From Micrasema longulum (taxonomy: Eukaryota; Arthropoda; Insecta; Trichoptera; Brachycentridae): a stretch of 64,000 bases of DNA. Shown here in pieces: positions 44,642-56,234 of this stretch (the first letter of the stretch is position 1; each line of letters opens with the position of its first letter). The notes beneath the pieces were generated by a model. That model did no database searches, was not told where the DNA came from, and saw nothing but the letters and a program-made list of their open reading frames with translations. The stretch spans positions 62,001-126,000 of the forward strand of contig JAGVSM010001158.1 in the NCBI GenBank assembly GCA_022494885.1, in the 5' to 3' direction. The translations under genes and the position numbers were made by a program.

Positions 44642-45303
44642 CAGAGGCGGTTCCTTAGTATGTGCGTAAGTGCAGTGCACTGCTAAGTAAAAATATTTGT
44701 AAATAAATTAGTAATTTTATTGATACTAAAATATGTTAAATGTTCAATGAAACCGGGATTTGTGTCAATATTATACTCGTAAACATCATAATATTCAATA
44801 CTAGCGCCAAAAGATCTAGCGAGATCGACTCTAGCGGACAATTTTCTCATCTTATCTGCGCTTGCGCAATCGTCCCAGTGCATATTCTGTTTTGCACAAT
44901 TCTTTACCCTGAATTTGTATGAAATATACCATATCTCGTAAAATCGTCATTTGAGCGAGATAGACAACGCTTCATACCGGTGAATCGTGCGTTAAAGGGA
45001 GAAGATAATATACATACTCCGGGCATCGCCGATGCATGCGCAGATTTGAAGTTTAAAGTTCATTAGTAATGTCACTTTGAACATGCGTAATGACATAATA
45101 TTAGTACAAATTTAGTTACCTATACCGTGCGTATAATATTAGGCGAATTTAGCGTTCCAGGTTCCAATGCGCGGGCTGTCATACTATTGCTCGTTTATCA
45201 CGTTGGACCTGTCATATTGTTGTAATATTATTGAACGTATAATACAAGTTGACAAAATGTAAAGAAATGCACTGCCATTATTTTTGGCCAAGAGCCGCCA
45301 GTG
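44642..45303. mobile_element. hAT-like non-autonomous element, 662 bp
   Basis: The left end is CAGAGGCGGTTCCTTAG and the right end the complement of CACTGGCGGCTCTTGGC. Flanking 8-mers are TTTCCTAC and GTTCCTAC (7 of 8 identical), the size expected of hAT insertions. The interior also shares AGTGCAGTGCA and its counterpart near both ends. No transposase frame is present. The frames at 44683-44922 have no domain. Confidence 0.75.
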
Positions 45304-45304
45304 G

Positions 45305-46375
45305 TTCCTACTATTTTTTTAGCGTATAATGATGAAACTTTAATTCGTAAAAAAATTGCGTGAATCGTAAAGTAATACTCGTTACTAACTATTTGATGTT
45401 AAGTGGATGTCCTCATTCAATTTCCTGTATTGTAAAATTGTCAATTACATATGATTAAATTTTTAGATTTTACACGTCTTTTCTTTACGGTTATGGGGTA
45501 ACGGAGTCCATGTTTGTTAATAGGCGTCAATTACTGAAAAACTATGTGACTGAGTGATCCATTGTAGTCGAAAATTGAGTTATGAATAATAAATACCACT
45601 TTTCTCAGAATTTTAAGCTACCCCGTACGAAACAACATCTTTGGATGTCAGACATACATTTTGTCGTTTACATCAAAACCCTCGTGTACGACGTTCATAT
45701 TACAATCAACAGATTTATATCGCACAAGATTGAGTTACTTTCGTTTCGATTAACATTAAGATCTGTTTTTGATTTTTATCCATAATAGGAAAATATCACA
45801 TACTACGCAAAACCGATAAAAAAAAATGGTTTAGAACTATAAGCTGTATTTTCAAAAGCAAAATTATGGATATTGTGGAGAAATGTTTTCATACATAAAT
45901 TTAAAAAATATTTATTTTTAATACGTCGCTAGAAAAACGTGACATGTTTAGCCTTGGTAGTTGTGACGTCAAGATTCGTGACAACGTTCTTAACAAATTC
46001 GAATGGTCAATAAACATGAATCGTGACGTTTTAGGGGCATGGCCAATAGAACGGCCGTTCTAGCGGGAATTCAAAATTACAAATTTAAAAATATTTTTAA
46101 GCAATTTTTTTTATTGAACAGTACATCATAAACTTTATTACTTTAAAAATTAAAAAAAACGTGATATTTTTCTTTTATTTTACCTAACACCTGCTTCACC
46201 TGTATAATGTTGGATATGTTTTTAAATAAAATAAGTTATACTCGTTTTTTATTTGAAAAAAAAAAAAAATGCTTTTCCTGCAAATTCAAATTATGGCGCA
46301 TCATTTATTTAGCCTTTTTACGATCGAATTATTTTTCCCTCTCCCAAAATTTTCCATCGTTTAGGACTTCATTAC
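45305..46375. other. No gene seen; one short dispersed match
   Basis: 45930-45985 is an inverted match of about 50 bp to 14195-14250 (CTTGACGTCACAAC, ACCAAGGCTAAAC, GTTTTTCTAGC). The frame at 45582-45785 has no recognisable domain. Confidence 0.4.
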
Positions 46376-46379
46376 GACG

Positions 46380-46900
46380 ATTATTTTGAGTCAGCTTTAT
46401 GCAATATCGTCATAGTTCCTCGCCTTCAGCTCTCGTTCAGCACTCGCTAGGCAATGTGGTTACGCTTCGATTGCCAAGAACACCGTTCGCCTAACAACCC
46501 TTAGCTCGATTCTGACAACGGGGTACGTCTGAGGAGCGCCGGTTATAGGGCACGCCGTGACCGGGAGTTGGTCTGTTCAGACTCGTAACGATGTGGTTTG
46601 GGTTTTACGATCGACTGTTCTTGTTGATAAGCAACAAGGGTTATGATTTTGGAAACTCAGTCTAAAACCGACTGAGAGGTTGAAAGAATGTGTATTTACA
46701 AAAAACAAAAGCGTTTTGAAGTGACTTGTACGGATTTAAGTGTTAATTAATATATATGTTAGAATATGATCTCTTGTTAGATTATCCCGGTTTGATATTA
46801 TTTTATTACTGTTATTTACAATGATGTGAGTCCTGATTATAAAATGATACGCAGTGAAGCTTACTTACATGAGATTTATTTTTCACTAAATTTACAGCGG
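46380..46900. other. GC-rich single-copy patch
   Basis: 46395-46680 is the most GC- and CpG-rich non-repetitive patch in the window, without long frames on either strand. It could be a promoter or 5' UTR exon, or an unrecognised element. Nothing identifies it. Confidence 0.3.
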
Positions 46901-46909
46901 CAAGAATAA

Positions 46910-47343
46910 TTGAACGTAGTTAAGCAGAAAGCAGCCAGTCGACAATTTCGGAAAAATGAGATATTGATGTTATCGGGTGCAGTGAGGTCGATTCTATGTT
47001 CTGCTAAAAACAGCCAGACCGCTTTCATACAAAAAACTGTATAAATCACCTCCGGAAAAAGGTGTCGATCACAAAAACGGCATTTCTCTATTTGCAGAAA
47101 ACATCCACAAAACTAGAAAAATCTTATACTACTTTAAAAATCTTTTGAACTGGTCAAATACACAATAAGATTCTTGTTTGTTATATAAAAAAAAAAAACT
47201 TATGTATTCATTGTTTATCGTTTGTTAAAGTGAAAAACATTCAAACAATTGTGTAAATTTTATAATTCACTCTTTTTACAAAATGGCTATTATCTCAGTT
47301 TCACTTTTCTATGGTTGGCTGCTTTCTGTATAACTACGTTCAA
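46910..47343. mobile_element. MITE family M, copy 2
   Basis: Termini TTGAACGTAGTTAAGCAGAA and the complement of the same at 47320-47343 are better preserved than in copy 1. The interior has GATATTGATGTTATCGGGTG and GGTGTCGATCACAAAAACGG. The two copies are similar over their whole length. Confidence 0.82.
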
Positions 47344-47564
47344 TTTACAATCAAGAGCTTAAGAAAATAAACGCCACATATTTAGAACTTTTTTATTTGT
47401 TCTTTTACAATTCATGCATTATTTTTTTTACATTTAAGACAATGTTGCCTCACTGGAGTGCCCCGTACCAAGGGAGACAATTAATACAATTTAGAAACAT
47501 CCTTATTTAATATAATTCAATTACATTCTAAAATATTTTCTTTTTCTCTAAAATGTTTCTTTTT

Positions 47565-47705
47565 GACGTTATTTTGTAAACTTGCCAAACACAAGAGCCA
47601 GACTCTTTTTTGGCAAGTTCAACCTTAAGTGTTCAATTTTTTTACTGAATGTATTGTTTATTTATGCTAGTAAAGGTTTTTATTTTAAAAAATAAAATAT
47701 ATCAA
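47565..47705 (+). repeat. LINE 3' UTR with hairpin, family L6
   Basis: The hairpin at 47581-47617 has CTTGCC pairing with GGCAAG. The 3' end is TGTTTATTTATGCTAGTAAA followed by a short A-rich tract. Same family as 40920-41065. Confidence 0.7.
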
Positions 47706-49580
47706 ACGTAATGAAAACACGTCAAACCAAACAAAAACACTTTTCTACCTATGTGGTCTGATCCACTCATCAATCCGTGCGCATCCTATCTCCATTATCA
47801 ATTTCTTTATAGCGATTTTATAATGAAAGTAATTACGAATTGTCATTATGGACAATGGAAATAGGCTAGTACACTTCAATGGAGAAGAAAATTAATCCTC
47901 TTTGACCGAAAGTTGTGTTTATTTTCGATTGCTTTTGTAGCATCAGGATGGAACTTCTAGTATCTATAGTAGTTGTGTTTTGTGTCATAGGAAGTATTGA
48001 AGAATTGTCGTGTTCACACGTAATAAAACTTTTGCATTAATTTGTTTTATAGTCATAACATTAAGTTGTTCGTGTGTCAAGAGAGCTTGTTCTGAGAAGT
48101 CTTTTCGGTAAAATTTTTATTACTCCTTTTTGTGCAATGATAAGTAAAGTTATTTCGATGTAAATATGTTGCAACAGAAGGAAAACATTTTTGGCGTAGA
48201 AAAGAGAACAATTTATCACGTGTCTCGCATATTATGCAATGTTCAGGCCCGTACATAAGTATAATATTTTTAGTTAATGTCCAGAATGAAATTTGGATGA
48301 AGTCAGTGTAATGACTAGCATCAGTATAAAGTAGGCAGGACGACGAGAGAATGCCAGTCGGCATCGATAAGGCTCACCACTTATCATGACGCGTCTCTCG
48401 GGGGGGTGCAATGAGGTGGATGAAATGCCGCATAGGCGTTTGGAATATACGAAAAGGAATGGACACGAAGATGAAGAAATTGTGTGTAAGAGTTAGGATA
48501 TTTTGTGCATAGATGAGAGTGTGCAAAATGACAGTCGATAGCTCAAGCATAATGTCATACCTGTGTTCATAGTCTGGTGTGCCAGAAATAGAAAGAACAA
48601 GTCAGGATGTTGAGGCGATGCTCTCTTCTAGAATTAAGGTGTTTGAATGAGTATAAATTGGTTAGCGCCAGACTCTGGTAGATCACTGGGAAATTAGTGC
48701 AAAGAAAAAATAGATGCACTAGGATTTAGTTAAAGCTTAAATAAACAAAAAATACGACAGTACGTCACCTGATATATTTTAATGTAATGTAATTTGTTCG
48801 TAAGATTATTATAGGATATTTCTGAAACGATTCGACGGAAATGATTTTTACTAATCGATGTGAATACGAATATGAAACGAGAAACAAAAATAAAATAGGG
48901 ATGCCATTTAGCAAGATGACGAAGAAGCAGAACTCGTTGATGCACCGGGCTGTAATTTTATATTATAAGGAAAAACCATTAGAAATAAGAGCACAATTAA
49001 AAAAAAAAAGAATATGTGTTAAAAAATATGTGTGAAACGTGTGAGTTGACTCTTAAAGCTTTAAGAGCAAGCCTAACTTTACACTTGTGTTTCTGTTTTT
49101 CTTTTTCGGGGTTATTCTGAGAGTTTTGTTTTGTAATGTGGTTAATTTGATTTAATATTCTTGGTATTATAGGATGATGTACTGCTGCGGCGGTTGGTAA
49201 AAAGTTCAGTGCTGTTTTGCATGAATTATTAACAACAGATTTTTGTTTTTTTTTCTTCAATATTTTTCGTAACCATATTGGTATTTTGATGAAGTGTAAA
49301 TTTGAAACGTCTATAGATTATAAAAATTTTGACGATCAATAAATAGATTAATAATTATTTGAATTTAGTTGATTTAATGACTTTTTTGTATTTGCACCAT
49401 TTTAAAATCAAATAAATAAATATTCAAGCTTATATCTGGATATATGGGTAGGCAGTCGTCAAGATGACTTCAAAACATCTTAGAAACTAATGGTGATTCT
49501 AGGATAAATGGATATTGAAAAAGCTTTCTCCGTGCGTGTCTTGAGACGAATCCTTTGTTTCAAACATATTTTCCTGTTAT
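47705..49580. other. No gene recognised
   Basis: Moderate AT content with several short frames (48077-48364 minus, 48841-49035 plus, 48997-49260 minus), none with a domain I recognise. 48165-48210 is a scrap of family P (TTGCAACAGAAGGAAAACAT). Confidence 0.35.
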
Positions 49581-49584
49581 TAAA

Positions 49585-49735
49585 GGATTCATGAATACAC
49601 ATGGGAAAGAGAAGATGAAAGTTCGATCATTGATTACGTGGTTATTGACTCTAGATTAAGAATAAATACAACCGATACTCGGGTGTTTCGGAGCGCTGAA
49701 ATGGAATCACATCACTTTCTTGCTACCACAAGAAA
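49585..49735 (+). pseudogene. Non-LTR endonuclease fragment
   Basis: The plus strand reads KMKVRSLIDYVVIDSRLR, TTDTRVFRSAEMESHHFLAT. This is the end of an AP-endonuclease-like domain of a non-LTR element: SxIDYVxxD is followed by a segment that is usually GAExxSDHxLV, so the catalytic DH appears here as HH. The fragment is short and dead. Confidence 0.6.
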
Positions 49736-49864
49736 AACCCACTCATAATAATTAATAAATCGTAATATTGGCGTAAATTTCTTCGTGGATGGACATGGAC
49801 AAAAACTGCGAGATCTTCATAAACATTGATAGTTTTGTCAATCTCCAAAAATTTCGTATCAAAA

Positions 49865-49980
49865 GCACTCGCTAATCTAGAGCAGGTAGATTTCGTATAT
49901 GCGGATTGAAGCAAGGCCTTTGGTAGTTTGCCAAAATGTTTCGATCATCAAATTTTCCAAATTGGACCGTTTTCTAATTA
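49865..49980 (+). pseudogene. Reverse transcriptase palm fragment
   Basis: The plus strand reads QVDFVYAD, a TGA, then SKAFGSLPKCFDHQIFQI. This fits the first catalytic RT block (YxDFSKAFDxxxH) with the Phe codon turned into a stop and the Asp changed to Gly. It may belong to the endonuclease fragment 130 bp upstream, but the spacing is far too short for an intact element. Confidence 0.5.
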
Positions 49981-49984
49981 AAAC

Positions 49985-51200
49985 TGACAAAAAAAGTTGA
50001 GCCGATATTTTAAAACAGTTATTCTTCTGAAACCGTTTGAAAGTTTCTCTCAAAAATCAAACTGTTACTGTAAAGAAAAATTTAATCAATATTATTTATT
50101 CACAAATTAAACTTCATTCAGGATCATACTATTTTGTTTTGTTTGAGATGACGCGGTCATAAGCGAAAAACCATGTTAATTATAAACTTTGTTAATTTAA
50201 TTAGATTTTAAGAATGCTTACATTAAGTATCACTCATTAATGCCAATATATTAGGGCTTCCTTAAGCCTCTTGGTTGGCTTAAAAAAAATAAAAAAACAT
50301 TCTTGGGGGCTGGGAGTGGCTACGGGTTTTACTCACACTACGCTAAACTGTTTCACATATTTTGAGTAGTTTTAAGTAACAGTTTGATTTATTTATGTGA
50401 ATTTGTTTTAACAGTTGCTTGTACCAAATTTTTTGCCAACGCTACTCTTGACTATTATTTAGGAATCGATTCACAAAAAAAATAATTTTTAAAACGGTAA
50501 ATGTGATTGCTAGTTATTTCAAATAACTGGAACGTCCATCTTTATTGAGGATTTTCAGCCCTACGGAAAATTGGCTACAATAAATGTTTTTTGCGAGCGG
50601 TAAAAATTGGAGCATTAAATTGTACTGCAAAGATTCCTGAAAATGTACGAAAAAAATAATAAATTACAAATAAATGAAAATGAACTATTTTGAATGACGT
50701 CACTAATTCATTTGAATTAACCTATGATATGAGAGTTATGGAAGACTTCTTTAATTAAGAAAAAATAATGAAAACACACAAATTTATTGAGCATCATTCC
50801 GCCTGAACGCATGATTAAACAAAAAGTATTTTAATACCTAAATGTTGATTATTTTACAACAAACAAACCATTACGTCATTTCTACGTAAGGGGACTCCCC
50901 GTAAATTAAATTATGACAACTCAAATATTAAACACAGACAGTCTACGTAGAAATGATTAGCTAGAAAGGGAGCCTGAACGGAATACAAATATTCTTATTC
51001 TTTTGGCCTCAATTGTAGGCAGTAAATATTACCCTAGATCAATATTTTTTTTCTCAAATTTAACAGTCTAGACTACAATGCGCCACCATTTTTTTTCTTC
51101 TAACCCAAATGAATTCCACTAATCTTGTTTACAAACGTTCTTATTTGATATTTTTATTTAGCCCTTGCTTCTTGACGGTACAAATTTGCCATGTTTGAAA
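49985..51200. other. AT-rich stretch, no gene seen
   Basis: Nothing could be supported here on either strand. Confidence 0.4.
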
Positions 51201-51203
51201 TTA

Positions 51204-52500
51204 CGAGGGTTACTACTTAAGTTTTGAGATACGGCAACACCAGTGTGAATATGTCAAATTTGACATTGTCACCGTAAAGTTTGCCAATTTTAATGGTAAA
51301 CGTATTCAGAACATTTTGTCATACGAATGATATTTGTGCTGTTTACAGACACTTGAAAATTTTTTTTGTTAAAAAAAATTAAACTAAATCGTGAACATTT
51401 TCGTGCGATGATTTTCTATGTCTTTCAACGTAGATTAAACCAACAACAGTGTGCCGATTAAATCGTTGCTACTTTTAGTGATAAAACACCATCTTGAACA
51501 AGCGTGTTTTGCTGGTTTTCTGAATTCAATCGTGGTCGCACTTCGTTACAGGACGAATTTTGTGAAGGTCGTCCAAAATCGGCTGCTGTGCCAGAAAAAT
51601 TGATGCTTTGCGTGAACTGATATTGCAAGTTCGTCATGTGACATACAGTGAGATTGAGGCATGCTTGAGCATTAGTTTTATTTGAATACATTACATATTG
51701 CATGAACATTTGGTCGTCAATTTGTTCGCGTTGGATACCGCATAATTTGACAATCGCTCAAAAAAAGGCTCATGTCGATTGGTGCAAACAAATGTAAAAA
51801 AAATTAATCGCGGTACTTCAAAAGAGGTCTATAAGATTGTGACAGGTAACGAATCATAGATCTTTGCATATGAACCCGAAACTAAACAACAACTGACTGT
51901 ATGGCTCTTTCAAGACGAGCCAAATCCAACAAAAGTTGTTCGCGCACGAAGCACTTCGAATTAAATAGTCGCCCGTTTTTACGGAATAACTTGACACTAA
52001 ACATGTCCCCATCGTTCCAATAAAGCAACGTTGAGCGGTCAATTTTGAATGGTACATCACCACTTGTTTCCCAGAAGTGTTCGGAAAAAAAAGGGAAACC
52101 AATTGCAGAAGACCAATCATTCTCCACCACGACAATGCAAGCTGTCACACATCATCATCACTCAAACAAGTGAATTTTTGAGTATTCAAAACATCGAATT
52201 GATGGGTCATCCACCGTACAGTCTTGATTTGGCACCCAGTGATCTTTTCTTATTCCCGCATATCAAAAATAAATTGCGAGGTGAACGTTTTTCGACGCCT
52301 GAAGTAGCGGTTGATACGTTCAAATCACATGTTTTGGAGGTACCTCAATTGGACTGGAAAAAGTACTTCGAAAATGGGTTCAAATGCATGCAAAAGTGTA
52401 TTGATCTTCAAGGAGAATATTTTGAAAAGCAATAAAACCATTTTCGATTATAAATATTTGTATTTATTTCTCGATCTCAAAACTTAAGTAGCAACCCTCG
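51204..52500 (+). mobile_element. Mariner transposon, complete but dead
   Basis: Ends are CGAGGGTTACTACTTAAGTT and the complement of CGAGGGTTGCTACTTAAGTT (27-bp inverted repeats with one difference), each flanked by TA. The length of 1297 bp is that of an intact mariner. The two ends are almost unchanged while the transposase has many lesions, which is typical of an old copy that may still be bound in trans. Confidence 0.93.
51385..52435 (+). pseudogene. Mariner transposase, decayed
   Basis: The transposase cuts and rejoins DNA at the inverted repeats and uses a D,D34D triad. Seen here: N-terminal HFRAMIFYVFQRRLNQQQCA, then GRPKSAAVPEKIDALREL, then the first catalytic block as VTGNES (the Asp of TGDE is Asn), then EPETKQQLTVWLFQDEPNPT, then LHHDNASCHTS (second Asp kept), then HPPYSLDLAPSD (third Asp kept), then the C-terminal MQKCIDLQGEYFEKQ and stop 52433-52435. 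Stops and frameshifts break it at many points. The longest clean frame is 52049-52435. No protein is expected. Confidence 0.9.
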
Positions 52501-52504
52501 TAAC

Positions 52505-53180
52505 TTTAATATCTCTTATATGAGAATGCATTTGACGTAAATAATAACTTTTGGTACGTATTTGGACGTTTTATGAGTAGTTTTGAAGCTTTTGAAGTAA
52601 CACAAAATTATTACAGGGGATCAGTTTTGTGTTGAGCTGTCTCATTCGTTTGGTTGTGTCAAATTATTACGTCTTTGCAAACTTTAATATTGTAATTTGG
52701 AAGAGATTATTAAGCTTTCGAGGATTGAAGCTATTATCAAGAGAAGTGTTGACTGGAGTTTCCTTAGCGGAAGGGATCTGAGTGGCAAAGTCCATTTTTG
52801 TCTTTTTTAAAACTAAACTCAAATGTTTTTGTTTACTGTTTACCATGTTGATGTGCAATATACTATATATTTATATACTTCCTTTCACATTCTTAGTATT
52901 ATTATTATGTTTATGAGTTTAAACAATATTTTTGCCGATATGCAAATGTCTTTCTTGATTAATTATTATTCGTCCTAACCCAACTCAGGTCTTTGGTTCC
53001 ATAAAATTGGGACTTATATCTCGAAAAAAAATGGTTTTAATATTACGGGTAACTTACATAGCGCCATTTTCGTAATGTCATACCTTAACGGCGCTTTACA
53101 GAGTGATTATATAAATAAACCAATTTAATTTTTACTTTTTGAATTTGCAATTTGAGAAAAACAATTTACTTTGTTATCAC
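52505..53180. other. No gene seen
   Basis: Single-copy sequence without a recognisable frame. The minus-strand frame at 52667-52858 has no domain. Confidence 0.35.
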
Positions 53181-53332
53181 ATGCTATGGATTTATTCAAA
53201 CGTTTTAGAGAAGAAGTGTGTTTTAAGATTTTTCCGAAACATCACTTCACTTGAGAGTTTCGCACCTCTGCTGGGAGAGCATCCAATGCCATAGGGCTTG
53301 CGACCGCAAATGCGCGTTCACCGAAAACCTTT
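53180..53332 (-). pseudogene. LINE C-terminus on the minus strand
   Basis: The minus strand reads GERAFAVASPMALDALPAEV, RNSQVK, a TGA, then CFGKILKHTSSLKRLNKS. This is the RAFxVAxPxxxxxLPxEVR end block of non-LTR reverse transcriptases. The plus-strand frame at 53298-53651 is mostly outside it and unassigned. Confidence 0.6.
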
Positions 53333-53859
53333 GAAATTTATGGAGTTTCCAAAAAAAATAAGAAAAATACATCATCAATTTCAAGCTATAAATAACATCA
53401 TTCGAATAACTCAGTTCGAAAACTATACTAAGTCTTGTTGGGATCTTCCTGGGATCAAAAGGTTAAGGACCATATTACAGATAACTAGTAAGTCCAAAAC
53501 CACATCGAATCTGTACAATTCCGAAGGCACAATTAAAGTAATGAATTACACCAGTGAGTTGTGGTGTAAATACAATCAACGTAGCGTTAGGGATATGAAA
53601 GTGTGCTGTAACAATGGGTATAGAGCCCTACAAAAGCTTTCCCGACATTGAGCGCGAGTGGGATGTTTGCTGCTGCTAGACTTCCTCTCTGGGATAGACA
53701 GTTGCGACACCAGATAGAAGGCCTCAGAGAACGGCTGGGGAAAAGCCCAAACATCATATTCAGCTAATTGCTAAAATACTGCTGGGAATCGTAGTTGAGA
53801 CAGTCAGTCTGCAAATATTTGGACATCGTTGTATCTTCAGGATTTTCGTAAATTTTATC

Positions 53860-53995
53860 GCCATTAACACAGTGAGGAATGAAGATATATTGGCATGGGT
53901 TATCTCAAAGTCTTATATTATGTCGATCGTGTTCTTGAGTATATTGTTGACCATTATTTCACGGCCCTTGTTTGTCTTAACTACATAGTTTAATA
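53860..53995 (+). repeat. LINE 3' UTR, family L3, diverged
   Basis: AACACAGTGAGGAATGAAGA, TTGGCATGGGTTATCTCAAA and GCCCTTGTTTGTCTTAACTA align with 28525-28650. Confidence 0.6.
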
Positions 53996-53997
53996 TC

Positions 53998-54228
53998 CCC
54001 CGCGTAGTGTAATGGTCAGCGCGTTTTCCTACCATGCAAGAGGTCTCAAGTTAGATTCCTGACATGATTAACATGAAATATTTATTTTAAAATGTCTTTT
54101 TACACTTAATCCCTGGACTGCCACCTGAAACGTTAAACTGATCGTCTTACCTTTTTTTATTTTTTTATTTGAGTACTAATGCAGTGCCCTATGCACCATT
54201 ATGTGCGGAAAGGAAATGATGAATAAAG
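53998..54228 (+). mobile_element. SINE-C, no leader
   Basis: Head CGCGTAGTGTAATGGTCAGC, degenerate B box AAGTTAGATTCCTGACATGA, body CTTAATCCCTGGACTGCCAC, 3' end GCAGTGCCCTATGCACCATT and GAAAGGAAATGATGAAT. It follows the LINE L3 fragment directly. Confidence 0.8.
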
Positions 54229-54394
54229 ATGTTTTCTTAATTAATAAAAAAGTAATTGGCTCTTGAAGTTTGATACATTTATAGCAAATACATATATTTT
54301 TTGGTCTCAGGTGTATTTGTTGCCGAGAGAGAGAACTCTTGAGAACAAAGAATTTATTTGCGAATTTGACTTAGATATTTTATTTATTTTTTTT

Positions 54395-54525
54395 ATTAAT
54401 AAATTTCATAAAAAGTACATATTTTTGTAGAATTCTAACATATCTACTTTTACACATCTAGTAAATAACTGTAACTCTCCAAAAAAAGAGACTAACTCTT
54501 GTGCTTGGAGAGTGACTAACACTGT
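54395..54525 (-). repeat. LINE 3' UTR with covarying hairpin, L6-related
   Basis: The hairpin at 54475-54512 is CTCTCC with GGAGAG where family L6 has CTTGCC with GGCAAG. The inner ACAAGAG/CTCTTTTTT part is shared. The flanking sequence is otherwise diverged. Confidence 0.6.
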
Positions 54526-54529
54526 TTTA

Positions 54530-55220
54530 GTTGTTTATTTATAGGAGTTTATATTATTTTAAATAACTACATGAGAAAGAAAAATAAAATAATGGGATAT
54601 ATAAATAAAAAAACATAAAACAATAATACATTGATACTTATTAAAATTTAACGTTGTTTTTACACGTGTTCATAAAATTTCTTTAGATAAACTTTAAATT
54701 TATTTATTGATTTATTATTTTTAGTAGTTTTTAGTTCATTGGGAAGTTTATTATATTTTTACTTCTTTAAAGACAAATCTATTTCTTTATTGATATGTAT
54801 TTTTTTATGTTTTGAAAGGGCCTTTTATGTGTTTATATTATGTTAAAAAAAAATAATTGGCAAGCACGAAATGAACGATCATTGATTACACAACTTACGA
54901 AAAAACGTGTTCTCAAAATGTGATATCATTATTATTTTATGTCAGGGAAAGAAATTACTTTCGTTAACTTTTTTAGTGGTATTTTATGGGTATGATTTAA
55001 TGCTAAATGGGCTTGAACCTTGTTCTTAATGGCCGGGAACCAAGCGGTTAACGGTTAACCCAGGCACCCGGAGTAAAACGGTTTCCACTATAACTAAAAA
55101 ATAACACCTTACGTTATATAATATATTTATATATGTATAAAATATTTTATAGCATTCCTACAAGTGAATTTCTACAATATCCATGACAATTAAAACATCT
55201 GATTTTTTCACTTTAATGTG
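54530..55220. other. AT-rich stretch, no gene seen
   Basis: Nothing could be supported here except possible LINE-derived AT-rich text continuing from 54525. Confidence 0.35.
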
Positions 55221-55221
55221 T

Positions 55222-55570
55222 ATTTTTAGTCTGTGTCTAGACGAACGAAGAATACAATTGTGATGTGTGTGAAATAGAACAAGAACCATGGACGAGTGCT
55301 TCCGATCCAATGGCTGTTGAAAGTCTCGAATGAAGAAATCAAGTTGCGCCGTTTCGTTGTGTAATGGTTTGCGCTTTTGCCTACCATTCTTAAGGTCCTG
55401 GGTTCGGTTCTTGGGAAGGTAGACATATAATATTGTTTAGAAATGTAGTACATTGCACTAATTCATATTCCATTTGATTACCTTCCCTTCGTGTAATAGA
55501 TAAACAATATACGTTGCGTTTAGTGTACCAGTGTAGTGCCCGATATATCATCAGATGTGGACAATGAAGC
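55222..55570 (+). mobile_element. SINE-C with upstream leader
   Basis: The leader has GTCTGTGTCTAGACGAACGA, ATTGTGATGTGTGTGAAATA and CCAATGGCTGTTGAAAGTCT. The head is TTTCGTTGTGTAATGGTTTG, B box GGGTTCGGTTCTTGG, 3' body GTACCAGTGTAGTGCCCGAT. The minus-strand frames over it are chance. Confidence 0.75.
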
Positions 55571-55784
55571 ATTTCAAGTATACTCTATATGCAAGTATAA
55601 TAATACGGAACAATATATATGCAAATGCAATTTTTAAATCTGTTTTAACCTATTTCGTTTTTGTTGTTTTACATTTTTTTTCAGAATAAATTGAAGACTG
55701 TGTTTTAAATAATGTATGAAGCCTATGTAAAAACTATAATATGTTATACGCAGCTACTATGGGGCACAAAGACAACAAAATAAA

Positions 55785-56205
55785 ATATTTAAGTTAGTAT
55801 ATGACCTTCCCTATCTAACTGCAACTAGAGAACTTTTTAAACAAACTAAGCAGTTAAATATAACTGAACTCTTTCAACTAGAATCATTAAAATGTGTCCA
55901 TAATTTAGCCACTAATGTAATTGTAGACGAAGAACTAAAACTTGTAAAAAATTGTAGTCAACATAGACATAATACGAGAATATCAGAAACATATCATACG
56001 CAACTTTCTAAAACAAGACAAGGACAATTAAGACTTATTAACCAGGGACTGAAATTATACAATAAACTACCGGACAAAACTAAACAAAAGACTCGAAAAA
56101 AATTTCGAAAGATGTAAAAAATATTATTTTGAACAGAGTATAAATAAAAATTTTTATATTATTTTTGTAAAATGATTGTAATAATCCGTAAGGGTTTACA
56201 AAAAA
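55785..56205 (+). pseudogene. LINE C-terminal domain with long open frame
   Basis: From 55785 to the TAA at 56115-56117 there is an uninterrupted frame of 110 codons without a Met: IFKLVYDLPYLTATRELFKQ, ITELFQLESLKCVHNLA, QHRHNTRISETYHTQLSKTR, LKLYNKLPDKTKQKTRKKFR. The pattern (LPYLTxTxELF, HNTR, YNxLPxxxK) is that of Jockey/CR1-type RT tails. A frameshift at about 55784 separates it from upstream residues. The 3' UTR has TAATCCGTAAGGGTTTAC, like the fragment at 7960-8220. Confidence 0.75.
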
Positions 56206-56234
56206 AAATTCAAACAAAAAAAAAACCTCAAATG

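Noticed and set aside
52680..52750. AAGCTTTCGAGGATTGAAGC considered as a type B motif
   Set aside because: Stem I and the GAAAC-NN-GTC block are absent.
53298..53651. Open frame of 117 codons on the plus strand
   Set aside because: Its start overlaps an antisense LINE C-terminus; the remainder has no match or motif I recognise.
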